Assembly: GCA_964035775.1 (NCBI GenBank)
Contig: OZ038314.1
Location: 16,968,505 to 17,032,504, forward strand
Direction: 5' to 3'
From: Osedax frankpressi
Lineage: Eukaryota; Annelida; Polychaeta; Sabellida; Siboglinidae
Length of the DNA stretch: 64,000 nt
Shown piece after piece: positions 51,101-62,730 of this stretch (positions are counted from its first letter, which is position 1; the number at the start of each line of letters is the position of its first letter). The position numbers were made by a program, and so were the translations under genes. The notes beneath the pieces were generated by a model. It worked only from the letters and a program-made list of their open reading frames with translations, was not told where the DNA came from and did not search any database.

Positions 51101-54100
51101 TTATATTTGCAATTCTAATAAGTATATCACCCATTTTCTAGGAATTTTGTATCACTATAATGATCAATAATTATAAATAGATAAGTTTACAAAATAGTCT
51201 AAATCTGAGATCAATAAGAAAAATTGAATAAAAAATCCAGCGTTTTATTACAAAAACAAAGATGAAATCTCAAATGCATTTAAAGGCACTTCCGTAGAAA
51301 TATATAAAATCTAAATATAGAAACAAAGTGAGTCGCCTGTAAGTGGTAGAGAGAGTGGTAGAGAGAGTGGTAGAGAGAGTGGTAGAAAGAGTGGTAGAGA
51401 GAGTGGTAGAGAGAGTGGTAGAGCGAGTGGTAGAGAGAGTGGTAGAGAGAGTGGTAGAGCTAGTGGTAGAGCTAGTGGTAGAGAGAGTGGTAGAGTAAGT
51501 GGTAGAGAGAGTGGTAGAGGGAGTGGTAAAAGGAGTGGTAAAGAGAGTGGTAAAGTGAGTGGTAGAGAGAGTGGTAAAGAGAGTGGTAGAGAGAGTGGTA
51601 AAGAGAGTGGTAGAGAGAGTGGTAGAGAGAGTGGTAAAGAGAGTGGTAGAGAGAGTGGTAAAGAGAGTGGTAGAGAGAGTGGTAAAGAGAGTGGTAGAGA
51701 GAGTGGTAGAGTAAGTGGTAAAGAGAGTGGTAGAGAGAGAGTGGTAGAGAGAGTGGTAGAGTAAGTGGTAGAGAGAGTGGTAAAGAGAGTGGTAGAGAGA
51801 GTGGTAGTGAGAGTGGTAGAGAGAGTGGTAGAGAGAGTGGTAGAGAGAGTGGTAGAGAGAGTGGTAGAGAGAGTGGTAGAGAGAGTGGTAGAGAGTGTGG
51901 TAAAGAGAGTGGTAGAGAGAGTGGTAGAGCGAGTGGTAGAGAGAGTGGTAGAGAGAGTGGTAGAGAGAGTGGTAGAGAGAGTGGTAGAGGGAGTGGTAAA
52001 GGGAGTGGTAAAGAGAGTGGTAGAGAGAGTGGTAAAGAGAGTGGTAGAGAAAGTGGTAAAGAGAGTGGTAGAGAGAGTGGTAGAGAGAGTGGTAGAGAGA
52101 GTGGTAGAGAGAGTGGTAAAGAGAGTGGTAGAGAGAGTGGTAGAGTAAGTGGTAAAGAGAGTGGTAGAGAGAGTGGTAGAGTAAGTGGTAAAGAGAGTGG
52201 TAGAGAGAGAGTGGTAGAGAGAGTTGTAGAGTAAGTGGTAGAGAGAGTGGTAAAGAGAGTGGTAGAGAGAGTGGTAAAGAGAGTGGTAGAGAGAGTGGTA
52301 GAGCGAGTGGTAGAGCGAGTGGTAGAGAGAGAGTGGTAGAGAGAGAGTGGTAGAGAGAGTGGTAGAGAGAGTGGTAGAGAGAGTGGTAGAGAGAGTGGTA
52401 GAGAGAGTGGTAGAGAGAGTGGTAGAGAGAGTGGTAGAGAGAGTGGTAGAGAGAGTGGTAAAGAGAGTGGTAGAGAGTGGTAGAGAGAGTGGTAGAGCGA
52501 GTGGTAGAGAGAGTGGTAGAGAGAGCGGTAGAGGGAGTGGTAAAGGGAGTGGTAAAGAGAGTGGTAGAGAGAGTGGTAAAGAGAGTGGTAGAGAGAGTGG
52601 TAAAGAGAGTGGTAGAGAGCGTGGTAAAGAGAGTGGTAGAGAGAGTGGTAGAGTAAGTGGTAAAGAGAGTGGTAGAGTAAGTGGTAAAGAGAGTGGTAAA
52701 GAGAGTGGTAGAGAGAGAGTGGTAGAGAGAGTGGTAGAGTAAGTGGTAGAGCGAGTGGTAAAGAGAGTGGTAGAGAGAGTGGTATAGAGAGTGGTAGAGA
52801 GAGTGGTAGAGATAGTGGTAGAGTAAGTGGTAGAGAGAGTGGTAGAGAGAGTGGTAGAGATAGTGGTAGAGAGAGTGGTAGAGAGAGTGGTAGAGAGAGT
52901 GGTAGAGTGGTAGAGAGAGTGGTAGAGTAAGTGGTAGAGAGAGTGGTAGAGAGAGTGGTAAAGAGAGTGGTAGAGAGAGTGGTAGAGTAAGTGGTAGAGA
53001 GAGTGGTAGAGAGAGTGGTAGAGAGAGTGGTAAAGAGAGTGGTAGAGAGAGTGGTAGAGAGAGTGGTAGAGAGAGTGGTAAAGAGAGTGGTAGAGAGAGT
53101 GGTAAAGAGAGTGGTAGAGAGAGTGGTAAAGAGAGTGGTAGAGAGAGTGGTAGAGTAAGTGGTAAAGAGAGTGGTAGAGTAAGTGGTAAAGAGAGTGGTA
53201 GAGAGAGAGTGGTAGAGAGAGTGGTAGAGAGAGAGTGGTAGAGAGAGTGGTAGAGTAAGTGGTAGAGAGAGTGGTAAAGAGAGTGGTAGAGAGAGTGGTA
53301 GAGAGAGTGGTAAAGAGAGTGGTAAAGAGAGTGGTAGAGAGAGAGTGGTAGAGAGAGAGTGGTAGAGAGAGTGGTAGAGAGAGTGGTAGAAAGAGTGGTA
53401 AAGAGAGTGGTAAAGAGAGTGGTATTACCTTGTTTATTAGGTGCCGTGAACTCGACGTTTATGACCAGGTGGCAGCAGCGAATTGGGTGCATTTTATCGT
53501 TTTGCATCAAGTTTCCAGGGATCACAATATCGGGGAGAGCAGATTTTGACGTTCTCTTGCGTGTAATCTACAAACGCACATTGGGACAGAATTGCTTGCA
53601 AGTACCTGGGATATAGGTATTCGAAACTAGACATAAACTGACTACAGCTAATCCAGGGCATTGCGATTTAGATTCGAATTTCAATTTATTTAGACATCTT
53701 ACATAGAGTTATAATCTGATTAAGTTCTATGTTCAACTTCGATCATGCGTATCTTTCATACTATTATTATATATAGCGAATGGTATATTCCGATAGGTGT
53801 ATATATTTGTTTGAATTTAGATATAATATAATAATTATGTAAATTACATTATATATTGAATATATATTAGAGTATACATTTATTTAACATAAAAATGTTT
53901 AAATTTTATATATAATATACATATCCAGTAGAAGGTAAAGATTCAGGTAAATCTTCGAAGGGTCTTTACCTTACGTTCATAAAGAACCGGATTATCTCCA
54001 ATTGAAATTAGTTTCGGTGCCTTGCAACGTTTGTTCTTCTCTTTGGGTTTGGATTCCACCAGATCCTCATCCTCATCGTAATCAGATTCGGCGGTAGGGC

Positions 54101-54816
54101 AGTGGTTAAGCTGATGGAAAATATGAGAGGTTAGTTTAACTTGGAAATATATGGGAATAGCGAATTGAGGGAAACTATGCGAGAGTTTAAGATGAGGGGA
54201 AATACGGGAGAAATTAAGATGAGGACAATTATGAGGTTAGTTTAGACGAAGAAAAATACGGTAGAATTTAAGATTTGGGAATATATGGGAGAAGTTTAGA
54301 TAAGGGAAAACATGCAATTAGTTTAGATGTAAGAAAACATTGGAGTGAAAAATATGGGAGTAATTTAGTCAGGGGAAATTATAAAATTTAAACTTAGGAA
54401 ATATAATAATAGATATTTAACTTGAATACTATTTTAATTAGAGTAGTTCTAGTAGATAGATAAATTTGATGAAACTAATTACTAATGATATTACTAATTA
54501 AATATTTAAACCTGAAATTTACGATGCTTGTCGTGCATATCTACAAGTTTTACTGTTAATATCAAGTCTGCTTTAATTTCTTCATCTTTCCGATTGAGAA
54601 TATATTTCACAGTGATTTTAAGATCATTGTTAACACTATATAATAAAAGTAAAATTCATTAGCTGATGGAAACAAAAATATTTTAACTTATGAAAATTAG
54701 TTTAGATTTGTATGACAATTAATAATAACCACTGTTTTGTACTTAGAATTTCATGTTTCCTACATGCTTTTTTATAAAGGTCATTCAATTTCGATTTCTT
54801 TTTGATTTTTCTATTA
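43288..54816 (-). CDS. SUZ12: Polycomb protein SUZ12 (5' end missing; long C-terminal extension)
   Basis: Core subunit of Polycomb repressive complex 2, which scaffolds EZH2 and EED for H3K27 methylation. Thirteen exons in transcript order: 54816-54730, 54635-54512, 54110-53970, 53567-53429, 50998-50835, 50521-50404, 49301-49138, 48549-48320, 47899-47810, 47659-47554, 47366-47287, 45516-45392, 45155-43288 (stop). All are GT/AG and phase-consistent, about 1,144 residues in total. Landmarks against human: CDLLAGEYDLQM (LQLLDGEYEVAM); zinc finger CPICYLRL then HLKTCHPRFSF (CPWCTLNC, HLKLCHSRFIF); IDISLSGTYDGSYEG (IDVSINECYDGSYAG); the VEFS box with YRTGHRRIYYSAITC, DINNCEKEMMKVWNKHVNKH and ACIDFIKEHGHFIKSRRLER; then MFDFNLVSDECIVNAM (MHDFNLISIMSIDKAV). 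The first exon was not found; the exon at 54816 corresponds to human residues near NSRTNIKRK. Two introns are dominated by satellites. Confidence 0.95.
47521..47575. repeat. Tandem copies of a SUZ12 5' splice site
   Basis: The junction ATTAATAGG|GTTCATTT at 47554/47553 is repeated about three times in 18-19 bp units (ATGAACCCTATTAATTAA on the plus strand). Each downstream copy in the intron keeps the exon end and GT. Confidence 0.85.
48000..48310. repeat. 16-bp minisatellite (CAACTGACCGCTACAC)n in SUZ12 intron
   Basis: About 19 degenerate 16-bp units fill most of the intron 47900-48319. The array reaches within about 10 bases of the donor AG|GTTGGTCTT, which itself resembles the unit on the minus strand (GTTGGTGTAG). 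Confidence 0.9.
48660..48770. repeat. GGTGGGTACTGG-type minisatellite in SUZ12 intron
   Basis: About six G-rich 18-19 bp units (TCGGTGGGTACTGGTGGGG) upstream, in the transcript, of the exon 48549-48320. On the transcript strand they are C-rich and lie about 110 bases from the acceptor. Confidence 0.85.
49325..49890. repeat. GTGGGGGTGAGAA-type minisatellite next to the SUZ12 zinc-finger exon
   Basis: About 40 imperfect 12-14 bp purine-rich units. On the transcript strand they read CACTTCTCACCCC, a long pyrimidine tract that ends about 24 bases before the acceptor at 49302. Ser/His/Pro/Thr-rich frames over it are repeat translations. Confidence 0.9.
50170..50310. repeat. ~37-bp repeat in SUZ12 intron
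   Basis: Four imperfect copies of a unit containing AGATGCATCTCTAATAT and TATCTATTGTT. Each has the palindromic core AGATGCATCT. Confidence 0.8.
51340..53426. repeat. 12-bp satellite (GTGGTAGAGAGA)n filling a SUZ12 intron
   Basis: About 174 units of a 12-bp repeat make up almost all of the intron 50999-53428. The array begins directly at the donor (CAAG|GTAATACCACTCTC on the transcript strand). Variants (GTAAGT, AAAGAG, AGCGAG, AGGGAG) recur in the same order about every 0.47-0.55 kb, indicating a higher-order repeat. The 751-codon Leu/Tyr/His/Ser frame over it is not a gene. Confidence 0.97.
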
Positions 54817-54935
54817 CTAAATTTATATGGTAATACAATTATAATAAATATAATTGATTACTATATATTATAATAATATTGTTATATATAAATTAGAATC
54901 ATAATGTTTTTGGATATATATTACAAAATAAATTA

Positions 54936-55007
54936 ATAATATAACATTTTAGTATTTAATGAATCTGTATGTAAATAAATTCATTAAATACTAAAATGTT
55001 ATATTAT
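54936..55007. repeat. 29-bp inverted repeat with 14-base loop
   Basis: Arms 54936-54964 and 54979-55007 are exact reverse complements around a 14-base spacer (CTGTATGTAAATAA). It lies about 120 bases upstream (in the transcript) of the first identified SUZ12 exon. It could be a small foldback or MITE-like element. Confidence 0.9.
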
Positions 55008-56804
55008 AAAAGTTAATTTTAACTCTTTAATAAGATATTCTATAAAGATATATTATTTTATCAATAAATATGTATTTTAATTTGTTAATAAATTGAATTA
55101 TTATAAAAAATAGAGTTAATTTAACTACTAGAAAGTAGCTAAATCATTATTATTTACCTTTCTTATAACTAAATTTCAATTTCATAAAATACTAACATTT
55201 TCTTAGCATGAAAATTATATTTGATATAGCTTAAATTCCGTTGAAGAAATATAGGCTATATAAAGTATATTATAATTAAAATGTATGTATATATATATAT
55301 ATATTTATTATGACTTTATGAAAGCAAAATAAATATTTTATTTATAAGGATATTATTTATATTTATAACTAACTTGGTAAATATGTCTTACTCTTAAATA
55401 TCTATATAGTTGCGTTGATCCTGTTAATATTAATATTATAATAATATTTAATAATCACTTGATTGTAAAAAGATAATATAATTTGAGAGAATATGGATCA
55501 AAAGACATAAAATAAAATAAATACTACGAGAATTTACTTGCGCAAACAATTTCAATCAAAAAAATTAATAAAACACATCTTAAAAAAATTAATATTAATT
55601 TTATTTCAATGATATTTATAAAAATAAATTAGTAAAATAAGTAATATATAATAAGACATTATAATATATAATAAATTTACATACATTTTCCACATACAAT
55701 AATTATATTATCACATATTTTAAATATTGTAATGTTATTATAATGAGGAGATAACAGTCCAAAAGAAGTTGTACATTTTATATTAAGAAATCTTCAATAT
55801 TTTGTAAACCTTCTACTGAGCACATGGGCGTATTAGAAATTATAATTGATAGAACGGTATTAATACGTGTTGTATAACGGAAAGGATTTGAATATAGGTT
55901 TTAAAATATATTGGTTTATATAATTCCGCAATCCAATAAAGTCTAGTAATTAACGTAGCAGTGTGTGAAATAAGATATAACAAATATTAATTTATTTATA
56001 AATATTAATTATATAATCTTATATTTGGAGATACATAACTAAAAAAATAGTTATATTTTATGCATTTAAAAATATTATATACTATGTTTATCAACATATT
56101 TCTAACGTATACTAAATATCATAGATTGATCATGAATTAAATATATATTATTATGATAGTTTATAAAATAAATATTATAAAATGTAAAATTTGCGAGTAC
56201 TTTAGAAAAATAACAATATGTATGTTTACATATTATAGCAAACTTTTATATATGTCTATATCATTTTTGTCGGTCTTTTTCATCTTAAAAGGAGTCATTT
56301 CTACAAATAATAAAGTTAAAATAATAATAATAATTTAAAATAATATTTGAAAATATAGAAAAACCATTACTGTTATTTTGAACTTTGACAACATTATTGA
56401 CTATCATTGATCTATTATCCATATTTTGTTTAGAACCATAGATATTCCACTTCCTCTTCACAATATAAATACATTATTAATTTAATTTAATTTAATTACA
56501 TTGTTTAATAATTATAATATAACTTAAATACAAATAAATAATGATGCAGTAGGGTAGCATTATATTTAATATAAATAATTGTATAATAAGTTAACCCTTT
56601 AAGGAAATATATATGATATATTATGTCTTTGTTTAGATGAAGTATACACATAAGTAGTCCACTATTTATATCAAGGTATTTAACAATTATATACGATTCA
56701 TATATGTATACATATTTAAAGAAAAGTAACACAACAAAATATAGTATAACTTATTGATATTAAATTCCTTAGTTAATTCCTAAAGATAATTAAAATACAC
56801 ACAT

Positions 56805-56850
<46 letters not shown>

Positions 56851-57113
56851 ATATATATATATATATATATATATATAGATATATATATATACCCCACAGT
56901 TCAATATTTACAATATAACTAGAATATAACTATAATTTGTTATTTCAAACCATTTTAATAATAACATTATAATATGTGACTATGTTTAACTAGACATATA
57001 ATATAACTTATATTATTTAAGATCTCACTTTAACACTTGAATTATATTATCATATGTTCTGCCCTCTCTCAATATTAGCAGATAATTAACTAATTAATAT
57101 GTAATAATACGTT

Positions 57114-57323
57114 TTACTCCACATGTTTACTTTCAATCCAATAATAGTTACGCACGTAACATGACGTATCAAGAAGACGTATTAATGTTGTAGGTAATTT
57201 TTTTGTATCGTACTTACAAATATTCTGCACAATTTCCTCATAAGAAGATTTGAAGTAGAAATTGAAATAGCAATTGTACCTCACGACCGTTACGCAATTT
57301 GTTAATGTGTACAATGTTCGCAT
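57114..57323 (-). other. Possible coding fragment, unrecognised
   Basis: A 69-codon frame with protein-like composition (YFKSSYEEIVQNICKYDTKK, YVRNYYWIESKHVE) and slightly higher GC than its surroundings. No family recognised; it does not match the missing N-terminus of SUZ12. It may be a chance frame or an old element fragment. Confidence 0.2.
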
Positions 57324-59503
57324 ATTATCACTCCAATCGTGTCTTTTATATGATAATATTGTTTAGTTGATATGTTAAACTGTTTGCAATCTTGTAAACC
57401 GTCACATAGATGTTTTAATGTATATCCTATTAATTATATTTAGCTTATACATTCTATTCTTTAACTTTCTTCTTTAATTTTAAGATATTGATTATGTTGG
57501 TCATACTAATACTATTGATATTAACCAATATATTTGATTAGTCCAAACCCTTTGAATAGCTAGATCTAAGTGGTACTTTGTTATTTAATTAATAATTAAA
57601 TGTTTTGCTTTACATTTTTAATATACTAATTATCGCTGTAAAGTAAAGATCCGACATTGCATTTAAAATCAGATACAAAATATGTCCATTATTAGTATTA
57701 GTAGAGTAATATCCAAGATTACCGTAGGTAATCTTGGGTAATATATATAGCAATAGAAATAAATAATACCATTAATACCCAATGGTAGATGTATTGTAAT
57801 AATTCTAATTTATATTATATACAATATTTATTATCCTCTACGATACTAATTATAGTATTAATAAATTAGACACAACGCTGGAATACAATGTAAATATTGA
57901 CCTTGATAAATGTCAATGTTGTCCACTAATACAGATTCATCTCATAAATGAAGATAACGTATTTTGCTAGTAGCTCTAATGTATCTTTATTTACGTACGG
58001 GCTTTTTCATAGTTATAATATAATGTAACACCACTATATGGATATTATATTATTTTTAATAAATTATATCCCTGAACATACCTGCTACATATTGTAGTGT
58101 ATTTAATAATTCCTATTGACATTATTTCGCGATTATTAGATATTATTTACATAGTAATTAGTATATATATGATTATAAACATATACACACTTACGTTACA
58201 ATCCGCAATCTCTAGCACGCGTGTTCGTGAATATTTCTTTTGTTCAGTAGATGATATTGAAAGTAACGAACTATATTTGTCAATATATTGACCGTTTGCA
58301 ACGCATAAGTTATGGGGTAAAAGAAATCATTATTTCTGAGATGAATAAGCAGATCTTTGGTTAATTCTACAACTCATTCACTTGCAATGTTTATAAATAG
58401 TTCGAGGCAATTGTTTGAAAATATAAAAGATGATTAAACAATACATTTGTTACCTGCAGTTAAAGAGAATATCGACATCGTAATTATAAACATAGCATAG
58501 GAACCAAGCGAGGTAAATATATACATATACCGCAGTGATTGCGATATCTTTTCATATTAATGATAATCTGCTTGACCGTACATTGTACGCGGTACATATT
58601 ACGTCGACGTAGGAAGACAGTTATTATTATTATTAAATCACTCAACACCTGCTAAGGTACAATTAGCAGACATAGCATGCCTGTAGGCGTTTTGTCAAGT
58701 AATCCGTTAGTCTGATAGGATAACACACGATAGATGTTGCTATGATAAATTAGCTACTCGTCCTATCTAATGGTATATAATTAAATGATCCACAATAATA
58801 TCATACCTACATAGCGATGTCTTTATTATGTGTTTTATTTTGTGGTCCCCTAAACACAACAATGTTTGTTTTAACTATCCTAAATTCAAACTTATATACT
58901 ATTATTAATATAGAATTATGGATATAATACCGGGTACATAGGACATAGACAATATTTTTTATATGTTTTTGGTGGGCTTATCAATTATATAAATATATGT
59001 TTTCTATAATACTACAAAAATAACGCGAACATTTTAGTTCTAGATATTTCAATCATGGTCAGGATAAACGTAATGAATCACCAATACAATTAATAATATA
59101 TTTAATTTATTTTGCATTATAGAAGATTACAGAAAAATAATAATTTTAACTTAAATAAAAATTCCATCTCAGGATAATTTGTTAAATATTATCACATTAT
59201 TTGCCGTGTTTTTTTAAAATAGAATTGTCAATATATATAGTTTATATATTTACCGTTAATTAATTAGCATGCAATTTTATTTAGATTATATTAATATTTC
59301 TAAAAAGATAAACTAACTATAATAAATTATAATCGATAATAGTAAATCTCATATTATGAATTATAAAATACGCATAAATATTTGGAGTCGGTATTACGAA
59401 ATCTTGATTTATAGATCCAGATATATTATACAAATTTATTATATATATGACTAATACATACACCAGGTGGGTGTCACCTACCCACACATATACACACACC
59501 CAT

Positions 59504-59567
<64 letters not shown>

Positions 59568-59891
59568 CGTTACCAGTGATGTATCTCTGGTCATTTCTTT
59601 GATTTCTAATCTGTAAAAGGTATTTTAAGATAAATTTCCATTTCATGGCATATTTAATCAAGTTGAATGCGTGGGCTTGAATTTACAATGATTATTGTAC
59701 ACGACACCGCCAAACGGCATATTGGTCACGATACGACGTCTGCCTCGATTGCATACGTCATTAATAGATATTCATATATCGCGAGGCGGGCTAGACCGAA
59801 AGGTTATTTATAGATCCGGCCCACACTACGCCTTTATTCTAGGGATAAGCTAGAGAGGATGGCCGGCTCCGCACGCCGTGCGCAATGGCGA

Positions 59892-59976
59892 CGCACGCCA
59901 CACGATATCGCGATCGCACGCCACACGATATCGCTATCGTACGCCATACGATATCGGGATCCCACGCCACACCTCC
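59892..59976. repeat. 23-bp repeat CGCACGCCACACGATATCG in a GC-rich patch
   Basis: Three full units and one partial (59892, 59915, 59938, 59961), each with the palindrome CGATATCG or ACGATATCG. They lie within a 0.3 kb patch (59690-60010) that is far richer in CpG than the surrounding DNA. Confidence 0.88.
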
Positions 59977-60282
59977 TGTATCTCTCGACATATCACCTTT
60001 AATCTGTTCATGTTTATAGCGGTGCTCAGCGGGGACATACGATATTATTCTAACAGTAGATAATTCATTTCGCCTACCCTCGATTAGTTGGGTACGTATA
60101 TTTGATTCTCAGGCAAACATATACTCTGTACATCACGTATTGTATAAGATAATATCGGCTATATGTTATCATTTATAATATGTATGAAATATATGAATTG
60201 CATGTATGACATAATTACATAATCGATATTATTCATTATAATTGGGTAAATATTTTACTATATTAACTATATAATGATGTTT

Positions 60283-60342
<60 letters not shown>

Positions 60343-60363
60343 TGCTTGAGTGTGTATATATAA

Positions 60364-60414
<51 letters not shown>

Positions 60415-60465
60415 TACATAATTAAAATATATATTTTACGATCCCGTTTAAATATATAATTAGTA

Positions 60466-60514
60466 ATTTTATTAAAAAAGTGGTAATTATTAATTACCAC
60501 TTTTTTAATAAAAT
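60466..60514. repeat. Perfect 49-bp palindrome (24-bp arms, 1-base centre)
   Basis: Left arm 60466-60489 and right arm 60491-60514 are exact reverse complements around a single T at 60490. The arms contain AAAAAAGTGGTAATTA and its complement. It could extrude as a cruciform. Confidence 0.95.
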
Positions 60515-61308
60515 ATACAATGTTTGTATTTTAAAATATAATATGTTATTATATAATATATGTTTTATAAATATAAATGTGCTAGGATATGGAATTTCCT
60601 TACATATATATTTCTCTAATACATATTATGCCACCTAAGAAGAGATATACATAACTGCTCGGATTATTTTATATATATTGTTATGAAATAACAATCAGAA
60701 TATCAAGCTTTTAACTAGCATGACGTACATATAGGCACGTATAATATATTAAAACAGTAAATTAACTTATCTATAAGTCAAGCGACATACATATCAAAAT
60801 ATAAGAAATTTATCAATTTAAAATACATCTATTTTGCCTATAATTATCTAAGCCAATGATGGTAAAAATATAGAGGAACATTGAATTATATAAATTAAAA
60901 TCTTAAGAATTGTAAGCATTTTATAAATTGCATCACGATTATATGCTATAATACATTATTACTAATAATTATTTTATAATTTAATTTTAATTTAATTTTA
61001 TAATTTAATTTTATATATTAAACGTGATGGTGTTAGTGTATTTATGACGTGTTTACTATCTATTAATATATAATACAATTATTTATAATTTTAAAAATTG
61101 AAAATAAATGTCCTGAAATATTAACGCATATTATGAGTCTAAATTACAATAATTGTTATTTGTAATTTAAATTTAAAATAATTATAAACTTGTAAATTGA
61201 TATTCGTTAAATATTTATTAATATTCTTTATTATTAATATTCTTTACATTATGTATTACTATCCTATTCATAGTGTCGTGCTACATTTGATTGCAGCGCA
61301 ATGTTTAT

Positions 61309-61334
61309 GGGTTTAGGGTTTGGGTTAGGGTTAA
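61309..61334 (+). repeat. Short interstitial telomere-like tract
   Basis: GGGTTTAGGGTTTGGGTTAGGGTTAA: four imperfect GGGTTA-type units. TTAGGG is the ancestral animal telomere repeat. Confidence 0.7.
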
Positions 61335-61674
61335 CGTGTGTTTGCATATTTAGAAGTGCAGTTTACAAATTAATATATTTTATATAATTCCAACTTTTAA
61401 AATTTTTGTATATAAAAAATACGAATAGTAGAGTTATTTAAAGGATTTCAGATATTTATGAAATAAAATAAATTTCAAATATTATCAGTTTACCCAATAA
61501 AATAAATTAATATTATTTATGTATATTATGTATCTAGATGTACAATAAATGATTGTAAATATGATGATTTCAAATCTATAAATATTTTTGATTTAAAATT
61601 AATATTATAAATATAATTACTAATTACTATAATGTAATTATTACAGATATTATATGGATCCTCTAAAATATACT

Positions 61675-61725
<51 letters not shown>

Positions 61726-62730
61726 AATAAATGTTCTCATTAATGATTATAATTTCTAACAAATATAAATTATGATACATATGTATAATATATAAATATA
61801 TATATAATATATATTATATATATAAGATGTGTGTAATTTGATGCATGGTATTTATCTATATAATACATTCTATCTAAAAATAATTGTTATTAAATATGGA
61901 TATTACTTGTAATATAAAATATAAATAATATATTATGTTGAGTAGGTAAGGTACATTTGTATAAAATAGAAATATTTACATTATTATAATTCACACGCTC
62001 TAAATACACCCACAATTGAGGCCGTGGGACCACATATGAGTATAATTTATTCATGCAATATAGTTATATATTTAAATTTCAATATATATTACATTTTATA
62101 TTTATTTTTTAGTAATAATTACAAACAAATTAGTCTATGTCATAAATCCTATACAAATTGTACATCATTATAAATTTTGCATCATTATAAATTGCGTATG
62201 ACAATACAAATTATAATTAAGACACATTTATATTTAATTATATATATAATTAAAGATATTTGGAAAATGAATTATGTTTTATTAGTGAATACATATTAAT
62301 ATTGTTAATATTCAAATATTTTATATTAAAGTATGTTACATGTTATATTAGAGCATGTTAATACAATTTATATGATATATATATATTATAATAATTATAA
62401 AAATAGAATAAACGTATTATTTTTTTTATTATATTATCATTAGTTTATTAAAATATTGCTAATATATTCCTAGATATTTAATTGATCTAATTATATTATT
62501 ATTATAATACATTCTAATAAATAATTATGTAATTACTTGTAGCTAAATAAAATTACTTAAAATATATCACATACAATATTAACATGTAATTTCCATAATA
62601 AGTTAAGTAGATCGTTATATAGCTAGACTATCTATTCTTTAAATAGTATTTAAAATATATATTATATACCTAAATATAGATTATAGATAGATTACCTTAT
62701 AGTATAGATTACCCAAATGTTGGTAATCAA

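Noticed and set aside
51270-53525. 751-codon minus-strand open frame rich in Leu, Tyr, His and Ser
   Set aside because: It is the translation of a 12-bp satellite inside a SUZ12 intron. Only its first residues overlap a true exon (53567-53429), which uses a donor at 53428.
53429-54816. Initial idea that the beta-strand-rich exons encode an arrestin-fold protein
   Set aside because: Following the phases leads into the LLAGEYDLQM block, the C2H2 finger and the VEFS box in SUZ12 order, which fixes the identity.
59317-59661. Minus-strand frame containing YLLQIRNQRNDQRYITG as a SUZ12 first exon
   Set aside because: It runs into TA/CA microsatellite translation and does not match the conserved SUZ12 N-terminal motif around the FEKPTQIYRFL region.
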